Below, one piece after another: positions 16,430 to 24,800 of a DNA stretch of 41,175 bases. The translations under genes were made by a program, and so were the position numbers. Each line of letters opens with the position of its first letter. The stretch's first letter is position 1. A model generated the notes under the pieces. The model searched no databases, was not told the origin of the DNA, and saw nothing but the letters and a program-made list of their open reading frames with translations. Origin of the DNA: Nostoc mirabile CHAB5784 (lineage in GTDB: Bacteria; Cyanobacteriota; Cyanobacteriia; Cyanobacteriales; Nostocaceae); assembly GCF_020829645.1 (NCBI RefSeq), contig NZ_JAIVFS010000072.1, positions 1-41,175 on the forward strand, read 5' to 3'.

Positions 16430-17992
16430 CTAAAGCTCTAAACCACTTTTCTGCAATTTCTTAAATGGGTCTAACATGTAGTCAATCATGCGGCGTTGGC
16501 GGACAATGACTTCAGCAGTGGCTGTTTGTCCAGCAGTTAATGGGATATGCTTGTCACCATTTTTGATATAGGGCTGCTTTAGGGTGATTTCTAACTCATA
16601 GGTTTCTATATTGCCTTGAGGTGTTTCCCTGGTTTTAGAGTCAGGAGAAATCCAATTGACTTTCCCCTCCACGATGCCATACTCCTGAAATGGATAGGCA
16701 TCAAACTTAATTTTGACTGGCATTCCCACTTTCATGAAACCGCTTTCGGTGTTGGGCATATTGGCTTTTAGTACTAAGCCAGCATGTTCCGGTGCTATTT
16801 GAGCAATTCTCTGGCCTATTTGTACTACAGATCCTGCCTTGGTGATAGGCAATTCAAAAATCACACCATCAATAGGCGATCGCACCACTCGTTGGCGCAA
16901 CTCAATCTTGATGGATACTATCTGGCTTCTGGTTTGAGCAATTTCTGATTTCAGGGAGTTTATTTGTGTTTGTAGTTCTTTGAGTTGTTCCTGTATTTGA
17001 AGTTCTGCCAGCTTACCTGCATGGATTAGGCTTTGATAATTGCGTTGTTCTTGTTGCAAGCGCAGAGAGGCTTGTTGGATCTCCGACTGAGCCTGAAGAA
17101 GAGTTTTCTGATAGATGTTCTGTTGTTCTTTAAGGCTGGACTGAGCTTGAGAAATCTCGATTTTAGCTTTGAGAAGAAGTTCATAGTTTTCTTTTTCTAA
17201 CTGTTTCATTTCACTGAAGCGGTCTTGTGAAATGGCACCTTCCTCATAGGCTTTTTTATAGCGTGGAACTTTTTCTTGAGCACCTCGGAAACTAATCTCG
17301 GCTACTTTATATACTGCTTTACCAGAACCGAGAGCTTGCTGCGTCTGGTTAACTTTAGCCAATTGTTGCGCGTTCTGAAAGTTATAAGTAGCTTTGAGAG
17401 TATTCAGATTTTGTTGTGCCTGCTCAACTTGAGAAAGTTTTGCCAATTGTTGAGCTTGGTTTTGTTGCTTCTGAGTCTGCACAGAAATTATTAATTGGTT
17501 TTTGAGTATTTCTAAAGAACCTTGCCGATTTTGCAGCCCTTCAAGCTTTAAGTTTGCTTGTTCGAGTTGAGTTTTTAGAACATCTGAATTCAACTCCAGT
17601 AGAACCTGTCCTGCTTTTACGGTTTCGCCCTCTTTAACCCTAACAAAAGTGATACTCCCACTAGCTGGAGTATCTAATTTTTGGGTAGCGCCTTTTGGTT
17701 CTATGCGCCCTCGAGCGCTCCCTGTTTCATCGACTTTGGAGAGCATTGACCAAGGTAAGATGATAACAATAAAGCCGAATAGCACATACAGCAAAGAGCG
17801 CGTCCATAGGCGTGGTAAAGCATCTAGCAGTTCTTCAGTGCCATAATACCAATCCTGCGCCTTATTGGGCGTCTCTATTTTGTTTTGAAGATCAAAAGAT
17901 TCTGCATTATCTTCTGGCTGGATGTATTTTCTATACTCATCCGGTTCCTGTTTGGAAAACCCAGATGATGAATTGAGAGATGGGTGTGGCAT
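16430..17992 (-). CDS. HlyD-family adaptor of the C39 peptide exporter
   Basis: 520 aa. Cytoplasmic N-terminus of about 65 residues, one membrane helix (SLLYVLFGFIVIILPW), then GSARGRIEPKGATQKLDTPASG, a lipoyl-type half-motif (VRVKEGETVKAGQVLLELNS), a long Gln/Leu coiled coil (about 130-370), the second half-motif (SPIDGVIFELPITKAGSVV) and a C-terminal beta region ending with the family pattern GQTATAEVIVRQRR. This is the RTX/peptide-secretion branch, unlike the efflux adaptor at 9193. It bridges the inner-membrane exporter to an outer-membrane channel, not seen in the window. It lies 101 bp after the exporter gene and 26 bp before the isomerase. Confidence 0.9.
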   Translation of the reverse strand: MPHPSLNSSSGFSKQEPDEYRKYIQPEDNAESFDLQNKIETPNKAQDWYYGTEELLDALPRLWTRSLLYVLFGFIVIILPWSMLSKVDETGSARGRIEPKGATQKLDTPASGSITFVRVKEGETVKAGQVLLELNSDVLKTQLEQANLKLEGLQNRQGSLEILKNQLIISVQTQKQQNQAQQLAKLSQVEQAQQNLNTLKATYNFQNAQQLAKVNQTQQALGSGKAVYKVAEISFRGAQEKVPRYKKAYEEGAISQDRFSEMKQLEKENYELLLKAKIEISQAQSSLKEQQNIYQKTLLQAQSEIQQASLRLQQEQRNYQSLIHAGKLAELQIQEQLKELQTQINSLKSEIAQTRSQIVSIKIELRQRVVRSPIDGVIFELPITKAGSVVQIGQRIAQIAPEHAGLVLKANMPNTESGFMKVGMPVKIKFDAYPFQEYGIVEGKVNWISPDSKTRETPQGNIETYELEITLKQPYIKNGDKHIPLTAGQTATAEVIVRQRRMIDYMLDPFKKLQKSGLEL

Positions 17993-18093
17993 AGCTTCAT
18001 CTTTAATATGAAGAGGTGTGGGAGCAGGGAAAAGGGAGAGGTCGGAAGTAGCACTCGTGAGAAAAGTATTGATTCTTAACTTCTTGCTTCAAC

Positions 18094-21000
18094 TCAACCT
18101 GCCTGAGCAAGTTGCTGTTGGTTGAGGTAGTAGTAATGACCTTTTTTGCTAATTAACTCATCGTGTGTACCGCTTTCGGTTAAAATGCCTCTGTCTAACA
18201 CTAGGATGAGGTCAGCATTACGTACCGTGGAGAGGCGATGAGCTATTATCAGGCTGGTACGCCTTTTGAGAATAGTATTCAAGTTGTTCTGAATAATCCG
18301 TTCTGACTCTGCATCAAGATTGCTGGTAGCTTCATCGAAAATGAGGAAACGAGGATTTCCCAAGAGGGCACGGGCAATGGCTAAACGTTGCCGTTGACCA
18401 CCAGACAGCATTCCGCCGCCTTCACCAATTTGGGTTTCGTAACCCATCGGTAATTTCTGAATAAATTCATTAGCACCAGCTAGAGTCGCCGCCTCAATAA
18501 TCTCTTCTAAAGAAGCTTCTGGATGAGCAATACTTAGGTTTTTCCGGATTGTACCGCCAAACAAGAAAGTATCTTGATCAACAACACCGATTTGAGAACG
18601 CAGCGACTTGAGAGAAATACTTGTCACATCATGATCATCGATTAAAATTTTACCTTCGGTGGGAGGATATAACCCCAAAATTAATTTAGATAGGGTGGTT
18701 TTCCCAGAACCGCTCCTTCCTACCACCGCAACAGTCTGCTCAGGCTCGATTTCAAAACTAAGGTTTTCTAGTACGTTCGTCTCGCTTTCTCCGTGATAGC
18801 GGAAGGTCACATTTTCAAAGCGAATGCGACCACAAAATTTTCTCAAAGCCTGACGAGGTGAGGCAAACAAGTCTTCTTCCGGTTCCGCTTCCAACACGTC
18901 GTTAATGCGTTCTGCAGAAATCATGACTTCCTGCAACTGATTCCACAGGACACTCAGACGCTGAAAAGGATGAATGACGTTGCCTAGCAACATATTGAAA
19001 GCGACTAATTGTCCAATGGTGAGTTGGTTTTGAATCACCAGCGATGCCCCATACCAAAGTAATCCTGTAGTTATTAATGTTTCAATGGTTGCACTGATAA
19101 TTTGCAGGCGATTGGCAACAACTTGTGCTCTAAACCCTTTTTTGATGAGTTTGTTTAACAGTTCTTCCCAGTGCCAGCGCACTGTTTGCTCAATTGCCAT
19201 TGACCGTACAGAACGAATTCCTGTTAAGGATTGAATCAAATAGCTATTTTCTTCTGCACCAGCCGTAAAAATCTCTCGGGAAAGACGACGCAAAATGCTA
19301 GTGGAAAACAGTGCTAGCAGGAAAAATGGCGGCACAATCAATAGCACGAGCAATGCCATCTGCCAACTGTACCAAAACATTAATCCTACATAAATAAACA
19401 CTGTCATCAAGTCCAAGCAAATTGACAGTGCTTCGCCTGTTAGAAAACGCTGAATTTTCTGATTTTCTTGGATGCGAGAAACAATGTCCCCCACGTAGCG
19501 CGACTCAAAGAACGAAAGAGGCAAGTCGAAGGTATGTTTGATAAAACCTACCAACATTGCTACTGAAACACGGTTGGCTGTATGGTCTAGCAGATATTGC
19601 CGCACGCCGTTAATAATGATGCGGAACAGACCAAAAATCAGCAACCCAAACCCGACAGCGTTGAGAGTGATTGTGCTACCTTGCACAATCACTCTGTCTA
19701 ACAACAGTTGCGTGAATAAGGGCGTTACCAGTCCAAATATTTGAATCAGTACCGAAGCCAAGAAAACTTCTAGCAGTACTTTTGAGTAAGGTTTGACTAG
19801 CTCAAAAAACTGCCACAATGATGCCTCGCCTTCTTCGGCTTGTTTAAAAAGTGCTGTGGGTTGCATAAGCAATGCATAACCAGTCCACCCTTCGTTGAAC
19901 TGAGCATGGGTCAGGCTCAGTTGGCCAATGGCTGGATCAGCGACAATCACCTGTTTATTGGTGATTTTATAGACTACAATGTAATGCTTCCCTTGCCAAT
20001 GGGCGATCGCAGGTAGAGGTTGCTCTGCAAATTTATCTAGACTAGCTTTGACAGGTCGAGTTGAAAAACCAAGGCTTTCTGCTGCTGCGGCTAAAGCTCT
20101 TAGAGAAGATCCACTGCGACTGACATTAGCTTGCTCTCGTAAGCGATTGACGCTAAATTGCTTACCCCAATAGCGACCAATCATTGCCAAGCAGGCTGCG
20201 CCACAATCTGCGGAACTTTGTTGGGCATAAAAGGGATAGGTTTTAGTGAGGCTTCCCCACACCTGCCTTACCTTGACTTTAGGGCTGGGGAAGTAAGGCA
20301 GAGATTTGTTTTGCTTTTGTTTTGGCGATGGTGCTCGTTGGGGAAAAGAAATGACGTTACCAGAAGAAGTTATTCGCTCTGGTTTTGACTTGCTGTGAGG
20401 TGTCTTTTGGTTCTCAACAACAGCTTTTCTCTCTTCGAGTTCGACAAATTCTGACAGTTGCTGCCAGCCCTCTTTAGCTGTTTGCCAATTTGAATCTTGG
20501 AGAATGTAGGCTACTACTGGTTGTGTGGCTTGCCAAGCACCAGGTTTTGCCTCTGAATAAATTTTGCCTGGTGTTAAAGTGTGACCTTCAGAATTCCGCA
20601 GTTCTCCTTTTTGCAACAGCAATAACTTGCAATCATTTGGTATAATTGTTTGCTGCTGTAGACTTAGATTGTGCCGCTCAAATAAGGATAAGGCTTTGAG
20701 TATTCCTGGTACATCCAATGGGTTGCTTGGAAGTTGCGAGTTTTGACGATATAACATCATCAAATCCCATAGTTCTGCGCGTTTAAATAGGCGATCGAGA
20801 ATCCCAGGAAAGTGGTCGATCAACCCAAGCAATATCTCTTGTTTGAGATAACAAAGCTTGAGATTAGTCGAGGCTCTAACTGCATATGGCTGAAAAGCTT
20901 CTTGTGTAAACAGCGTGGCTTCCCCAAAAGATGACCCTGCACTCAAGGTCGTGATTAAGTTTTCCTCATTATCCAGCACTCTAACTTTTCCCGCCAGAAC

Positions 21001-21171
21001 GATGTAAATTCCTGGGTTCGCTGCTGTTGTTAGCCAAAACTGCTTTGCCACTGGTGGCTCAAAGATTTCTGCCAGTTTTAAGCAGCTAGCGATTTCTTGC
21101 TCTGAAAGTTTTTCACCCAAAATAAGGGTAATCTGCTGATCTAGCAGTTGTTGGGAAAATACTGATGACAT
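18094..21171 (-). CDS. C39 peptidase-containing ABC exporter with cNMP-binding-like N-terminal domain
   Basis: 1025 aa from ATG 21171, which has GGAG 8 nt upstream; the frame opens 20 codons earlier only with TTG. Numbered from the longer frame: a cyclic-nucleotide-binding-like fold at about 35-150 (PGIYIVLAGKVRVLD, GSSFGEATLF); a linker; C39 peptidase at about 332-460 with catalytic Cys343 (DCGAAC), His416 (GKHYIVV) and Asp432 (ADPAIG), all present; six membrane helices at about 480-770; an ATPase with Walker A GRSGSGKT (838-845), LSGGQRQRLAIARALL, FLIFDEATSNLD and switch AHRLS. It should cut leaders after Gly-Gly and export the cores. Architecture and length resemble HetC, but no hetP-like gene follows; the neighbours are an adaptor, an isomerase and five GG peptides. 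Confidence 0.92.
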   Translation of the reverse strand: MSSVFSQQLLDQQITLILGEKLSEQEIASCLKLAEIFEPPVAKQFWLTTAANPGIYIVLAGKVRVLDNEENLITTLSAGSSFGEATLFTQEAFQPYAVRASTNLKLCYLKQEILLGLIDHFPGILDRLFKRAELWDLMMLYRQNSQLPSNPLDVPGILKALSLFERHNLSLQQQTIIPNDCKLLLLQKGELRNSEGHTLTPGKIYSEAKPGAWQATQPVVAYILQDSNWQTAKEGWQQLSEFVELEERKAVVENQKTPHSKSKPERITSSGNVISFPQRAPSPKQKQNKSLPYFPSPKVKVRQVWGSLTKTYPFYAQQSSADCGAACLAMIGRYWGKQFSVNRLREQANVSRSGSSLRALAAAAESLGFSTRPVKASLDKFAEQPLPAIAHWQGKHYIVVYKITNKQVIVADPAIGQLSLTHAQFNEGWTGYALLMQPTALFKQAEEGEASLWQFFELVKPYSKVLLEVFLASVLIQIFGLVTPLFTQLLLDRVIVQGSTITLNAVGFGLLIFGLFRIIINGVRQYLLDHTANRVSVAMLVGFIKHTFDLPLSFFESRYVGDIVSRIQENQKIQRFLTGEALSICLDLMTVFIYVGLMFWYSWQMALLVLLIVPPFFLLALFSTSILRRLSREIFTAGAEENSYLIQSLTGIRSVRSMAIEQTVRWHWEELLNKLIKKGFRAQVVANRLQIISATIETLITTGLLWYGASLVIQNQLTIGQLVAFNMLLGNVIHPFQRLSVLWNQLQEVMISAERINDVLEAEPEEDLFASPRQALRKFCGRIRFENVTFRYHGESETNVLENLSFEIEPEQTVAVVGRSGSGKTTLSKLILGLYPPTEGKILIDDHDVTSISLKSLRSQIGVVDQDTFLFGGTIRKNLSIAHPEASLEEIIEAATLAGANEFIQKLPMGYETQIGEGGGMLSGGQRQRLAIARALLGNPRFLIFDEATSNLDAESERIIQNNLNTILKRRTSLIIAHRLSTVRNADLILVLDRGILTESGTHDELISKKGHYYYLNQQQLAQAG

Positions 21172-21231
21172 TACCTCATCTCCACCCAAAGTATCAGTTT
21201 TTGAACTGAACTGGAAACTATTGAAAGACAA

Positions 21232-22150
21232 ATGAAAATTAAACTTGTCACTTCACTTTTAGACTTACTGCGATTAATTTGAAAGCTTGTTGTGTCCAAT
21301 GAACCGCCAATATGACATTCTTTTGAAATTTTTTCATCAATAAAAATTTGTATTTATGCATTTGCTGGCGAAACGCTACAAACTCTAGTTAGCAAGCAGT
21401 GGTAAGTATACCTGACATGCTCTGTACAACTCATTGTTGCTGTATCCATGATAAACAACTGTATTCTTCTATCTTTTTGGTAGATATGCTGTCATCCTCT
21501 GCAACACAATCACTTAAATAATCTTCGTAAAATCTTTAATGAAGATTGAATAAATTCTGATAAAGTTTTAGCCTCTCCAAGGCATACCTATGAGGATTTA
21601 ACTGAACTCTGTCAAATATGCTGCTTGTTTAACCTGAAGACACTTGTGCTGATAAGCTTCCTTAAACAAAGCTTTATTCGTCTTTTGTGGCTAAATAATT
21701 AACAGTGGATATATATAGCAATCCGATTTGATTTCTGAACTTCTTTGCGTAGGTTGGGAGTAGGGAGTAGGGAGTCAGCCTTTTCGAGTTGAGGGCGAGT
21801 TTTTTCACGCAATCAAATAGGAGTCTTATAAAGTGTGTTGTAATTACTCCCTCTTATATTAACCTAACTGTGATTCTTAAATCATTTGCCGCCATGACAC
21901 TACTGTTAAATTCAAAATTTCTTTAAAAGGCAGTTTATCTAGACAAAGTAAATACTCCTCAATTTTTCGTGTATTAGCTCCTCTTTTATTTAGTAAAATT
22001 ACGTACAATTTGTCAAGATACCTTTATGATAAATTTATATTTTCCGTTTATATTAAACTGGACTTTACACTAAAAAAGAGCGATCATCAGGCAGTAGCTG
22101 TGCAAAAAATGAAAGGATGCCTGTAATAACAATGACTATTTGCCTCATTC
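21232..22150. other. Upstream region of the exporter operon, no gene seen
   Basis: A/T-rich, with a short tandem GTAGGGA repeat near 21758-21775 and no recognisable coding sequence on either strand. It probably contains the promoter of the exporter-adaptor-isomerase operon. No operator could be pinned down by eye. Confidence 0.4.
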
Positions 22151-22154
22151 CGTA

Positions 22155-22192
22155 GTGCGATTGCGTACCCGCCCTTTCCGGTGGCGATCGCA
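22155..22192. repeat. Small dispersed repeat inside a HIP1-like site
   Basis: GTGCGAT, then TGCGTACCCGCCC and more, then GCGATCGCA: the same class as the copy at 130-166, with a diverged core. Confidence 0.55.
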
Positions 22193-22257
22193 GAACTTTT
22201 CGGTCTACTGAAAGTAACTAAAACTTTTTCCTCGATACCAAGTCTAGGGTGTGTCAT

Positions 22258-22345
22258 CAATTGAGCTAAATGACAGAAGCAGCCATATAAATTGCACCTA
22301 GAAAGTTTGCAGCGCGTTTGTCGTAGCGCGTTGCGTAGGCGTAGC
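22258..22345 (-). pseudogene. C-terminal scrap of an IS5-family transposase
   Basis: On the minus strand the sequence reads RYDKRAANFLGAIYMAASVI, a stop, then LN. The RYDK.A.NF...I.lAa..I pattern is the usual end of IS5/IS427-type transposases; the stop probably replaces a Trp codon. Upstream it is broken by dispersed-repeat DNA (about 22325-22365). Confidence 0.5.
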
Positions 22346-22750
22346 CCGCCGTAGGCATCGCTCGGTACTGCTTATTGGGCCCATAAATTAGAAAAAAGTT
22401 GATTTATAGCAGCCGCCAATACGGTTAGGACGCTGCACGAAGAACATGTTCCATAGCATTCCGAAGGCAGTCAAATTGAATTAGCTGTTTACGGATTCGA
22501 CTTTTCAACCATGACCAGCACCGCTCAATTTTGTGTTTTGGTCGGGTGAATAGGATGGCAAATATTTTAATTGACAGCCTGCTGCTTCAATTAATTCTTT
22601 AATATGTCCACCGCGATGAAATGTAGCATTATCTGCAATCACTATTTGTCCTGACTTTAGCGTTGGTATTAAACAAGTTACAAGCCTTGTCTCAAATACC
22701 GTTCTGTTGCAAGCTCCCTCAATAGTAAATGGAGCAAATAAATTCCCATT

Positions 22751-22944
22751 ATATCAAGTACGTCGGATTACTTATAATAAAATCTATCAATGTAGGTTGG
22801 GTTGAACGGGAGTGAAACCCAACATGAACAAGGATAAAATGTTGGGTTTCGTTCCTCAAACGCCACTTGCTTCAAGTCGGGAAACCGCAAGGGCGCAGTG
22901 GCTCCCCAACCTACAAATATTATAAGTGTTTAACCGAACCTGAT
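22751..22944. repeat. MITE inserted in the IS630 transposase
   Basis: About 194 bp with imperfect inverted ends (ATCAAGTACG... and, inverted, ATCAGGTTCGG...), both running into ACTTATAATA and then GTAGGTTGGG inside. The centre is the GTAGGTTGGGT stem-loop (22793-22915). The IS630 reading resumes with no missing residues on either side, and ATT occurs at both junctions. Confidence 0.65.
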
Positions 22945-23210
22945 ATTACAATATGCGGCAATCATATTAACCCGGCCTTTTCTCCTGCCAATGAATGAGT
23001 GCATGAAAACGCTCACCCAAGGCATTCCAACCATAGCCATAATCTTCTCTATTATCCATTCCAGCTTCATCTATATAAACTATTTTCTCTGGTTTATATA
23101 ATGCTATATCTTCTCTAAATTCTTGTCGTTTAACTTCATCTCGTTCTTGATAACCATAAGTTTTTTTTACGAGTAAACCCAATTTTATTTAAGGCTCTTG
23201 ATATTGTGCG

Positions 23211-23296
23211 TAAGCGTTCGCGTAGCGTCTCGTAGAGAAGCTCGCCGTTGGCGTTCGCGTTAGCGTCTCTGAAAGAGAAGCCTAAGAAGAGAAGAC
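23211..23296. repeat. 86-nt dispersed repeat inserted at a HIP1 site of the IS630 gene
   Basis: Composed of CGTTCGCGTAGCGTCTCGTA, GAGAAG and a diverged second unit. Removing it joins GTGCG to ATCGCT, recreating GCGATCGC and the IS630 motif ISDRTISRAL. Similar units occur at 15250-15460 and 28728-28770. Confidence 0.65.
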
Positions 23297-23544
23297 ATCG
23301 CTAATTTCTCCCGACCATAGTTCAGCCATCTCTACTTGAGTTTTATCCCCATTCACCTCGACAAATTTCTCAAATTTTTCCTAGTCAGTAATTTTATGAC
23401 CATTACAAGAGTGGTTGATTTGGTAACGCTTTGTAATCGAAGTGTCATCAGAGCGTTTAACAATCTCCATTGCACAGCCAATAAAATACCTGTTTTGGGA
23501 AATGACTGCGGTGCTTTTTATTTTTTATTTATAAACACCCTCTT

Positions 23545-23710
23545 AGAGGATGTTTGAAAAGTCGCAAAGTATACTAGAAACCCCTCTCCAAACCTCTCCC
23601 CGAAACGGAGAGAGGCTTTGAAACCCCCATTCCCTTGTAGGGAAGGGGGGCTAGGGGGGTTAGGTTTCCGAGGCTTAGATGTTAGGAATAATACTTTTCA
23701 AACAGACAGC
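23545..23710. repeat. MITE copy E (AGAGGATGTTTGAAAAGT family)
   Basis: Left end AGAGGATGTTTGAAAAGT is perfect; right end ACTTTTCAAACAGACAGC has decayed in its last bases. The core has C/G-rich complementary blocks. It lies 20 bp downstream of the stop of the HEAT-repeat lyase gene. Confidence 0.7.
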
Positions 23711-23729
23711 AAGCAGCTGAACGGGAACA

Positions 23730-24641
23730 TTACCAATCATCTGCTTTGGACTGGCCTTCAATTTGCGCGATCGCTAGTTTAGCTAGAACCCGCAACACCT
23801 CTTGTTCATCATTAAGTAGCGGCTGTAATGATTTTAATGCACTGCGATCGCCAATTTTACCAAGGGAATTGATTGCTGCCTTCCTCACGTCTAAATCGGT
23901 ATCTTGAATTGCCAGAATTAAATGCGGCACAGAGGGAGGATAATTCACTTGTCCCAAGGCTGCGGCTGCTTCAGTGCGGATAAGCGCTTCCTTGTCAGTC
24001 AGAGCAGAAACCAGAAGGTTGCAGGATTTTTCGTCTGACTGCTCTTGCGCCACATGACCAAGGGCCCCAATGACAGCACATCGGACATCCAAAGAGGCGG
24101 CGTTCAATGCTTTATATAAATGGTCTGCTGCTTCCGATCCAATAAACGCCAACGCCCATGCGGCAAGACCTTTAATATCCTGTGGATGCTCGTCTGATGC
24201 TAAAATTTCCAGCAACGCTGGTACAGATGCTTCTCCTGTTCTGGCCAACGCCCCGGCGGCTGAACTTCTGACTACCCTATCTTCATCATTCAGAAAAGCA
24301 TGAAGCAAGTCTGGCACAGCACGCGGGTCAGATATGATAGTGAGTGTCTTGGCAGCAGCCCGCCGCACAACTACATTGGAATGATTTGCCAGTGCTTCTA
24401 CGAGAAATGGCGTTGCTGCTTCACCAATTTCACCCAAGGTTTCGGCAAACCGCAGTCGCACCATTCCCCGTGGATCTCCTAAACCCTCCACTAGTTGTTG
24501 AAGAACTTTTTGATCTGTAGAATCGAAGGTTTCTAGTGTAATCTGCTCATTTACCCTCTGAACGAGATCATCATTTTCAGCTTGCACTCGCAGGATAGGA
24601 TCATCCACTGCTGGAGCTTCAAAGTTGAGCGATTGACTCAT
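23730..24641 (-). CDS. HEAT-repeat (E/F-type) phycobilin lyase-like protein, possibly CpeF-type
   Basis: 303 aa from ATG 24641 (AGGG upstream). The longer frame to 24695 needs a GTG start and runs into the end of the TnpB element, so it is rejected. After about 60 residues come at least six HEAT-like repeats with the pattern D....VR..A...LG.IG....P.L..AL (for example DPRGMVRLRFAETLGEIGE, DTDLDVRKAAINSLGKIGD). This is the CpcE/CpcF/CpeY/CpeZ/CpeF class that attaches bilins to, or helps fold, phycobiliproteins. It lies downstream of pebA-pebB, which suggests phycoerythrobilin attachment. Length and position would suit CpeF, but the subfamily cannot be settled by eye. Confidence 0.75.
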   Translation of the reverse strand: MSQSLNFEAPAVDDPILRVQAENDDLVQRVNEQITLETFDSTDQKVLQQLVEGLGDPRGMVRLRFAETLGEIGEAATPFLVEALANHSNVVVRRAAAKTLTIISDPRAVPDLLHAFLNDEDRVVRSSAAGALARTGEASVPALLEILASDEHPQDIKGLAAWALAFIGSEAADHLYKALNAASLDVRCAVIGALGHVAQEQSDEKSCNLLVSALTDKEALIRTEAAAALGQVNYPPSVPHLILAIQDTDLDVRKAAINSLGKIGDRSALKSLQPLLNDEQEVLRVLAKLAIAQIEGQSKADDW

Positions 24642-24678
24642 GACAAATTCCCTATCACCGTTATTGTTAAGTAAGCAA

Positions 24679-24800
24679 CTCAGGTCTAAAGACACTGAGC
24701 TTTAGCCCAGATCGAATATACCTTCACATTGACATCTGTCCTTGCAATTGGCACGTCATCCCCGGACTTTCGGGCTGGCTTACAGACAACCCCAAAGCAG
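24679..24800 (-). ncRNA. Candidate omega/re RNA of the TnpB element
   Basis: In TnpB elements the guide RNA comes from the 3' end of tnpB and the right end of the element. Here that segment has a GCCCGAAAGTCCGGGG hairpin (about 24751-24768) within the gene end and the CTAAAG...CTTTAG terminal hairpin. The guide would lie just beyond 24679. Positional inference only. Confidence 0.35.

Larger units (their letters stand above)
22425..23480 (-). pseudogene. IS630-family transposase, broken by a MITE, a dispersed repeat and point lesions
   Basis: Pieces in order on the minus strand: GHKITD-stop-EKFEKFVEVNGDKTQVEMAE (an in-frame TAG where Trp is expected); WSGEISD interrupted by an 86-nt repeat; TISRALNKIGFTRKKTYGYQE; KIVYIDEAGMDNREDYGYGW (first catalytic Asp region); a MITE of about 194 bp; NLFAPFTIEGACNRTVFE; IVIADNATFHRGGHIKELIE (second Asp); YLPSYSPDQN; a one-base frameshift; and IERCWSWLKSRIRKQL to the end. 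The DDE-type IS630 domains are all recognisable, but at least five lesions make it inactive. Confidence 0.8.

Noticed and set aside
18094..21171. Calling the exporter HetC
   Set aside because: Length and domain plan fit, but the neighbours are an HlyD adaptor, an isomerase and GG peptides, with no hetP-like gene; a general C39 exporter fits better.
24642..24695. N-terminal extension of the HEAT-repeat protein
   Set aside because: It would need a GTG start inside the TnpB element end; ATG 24641 has a good ribosome site.
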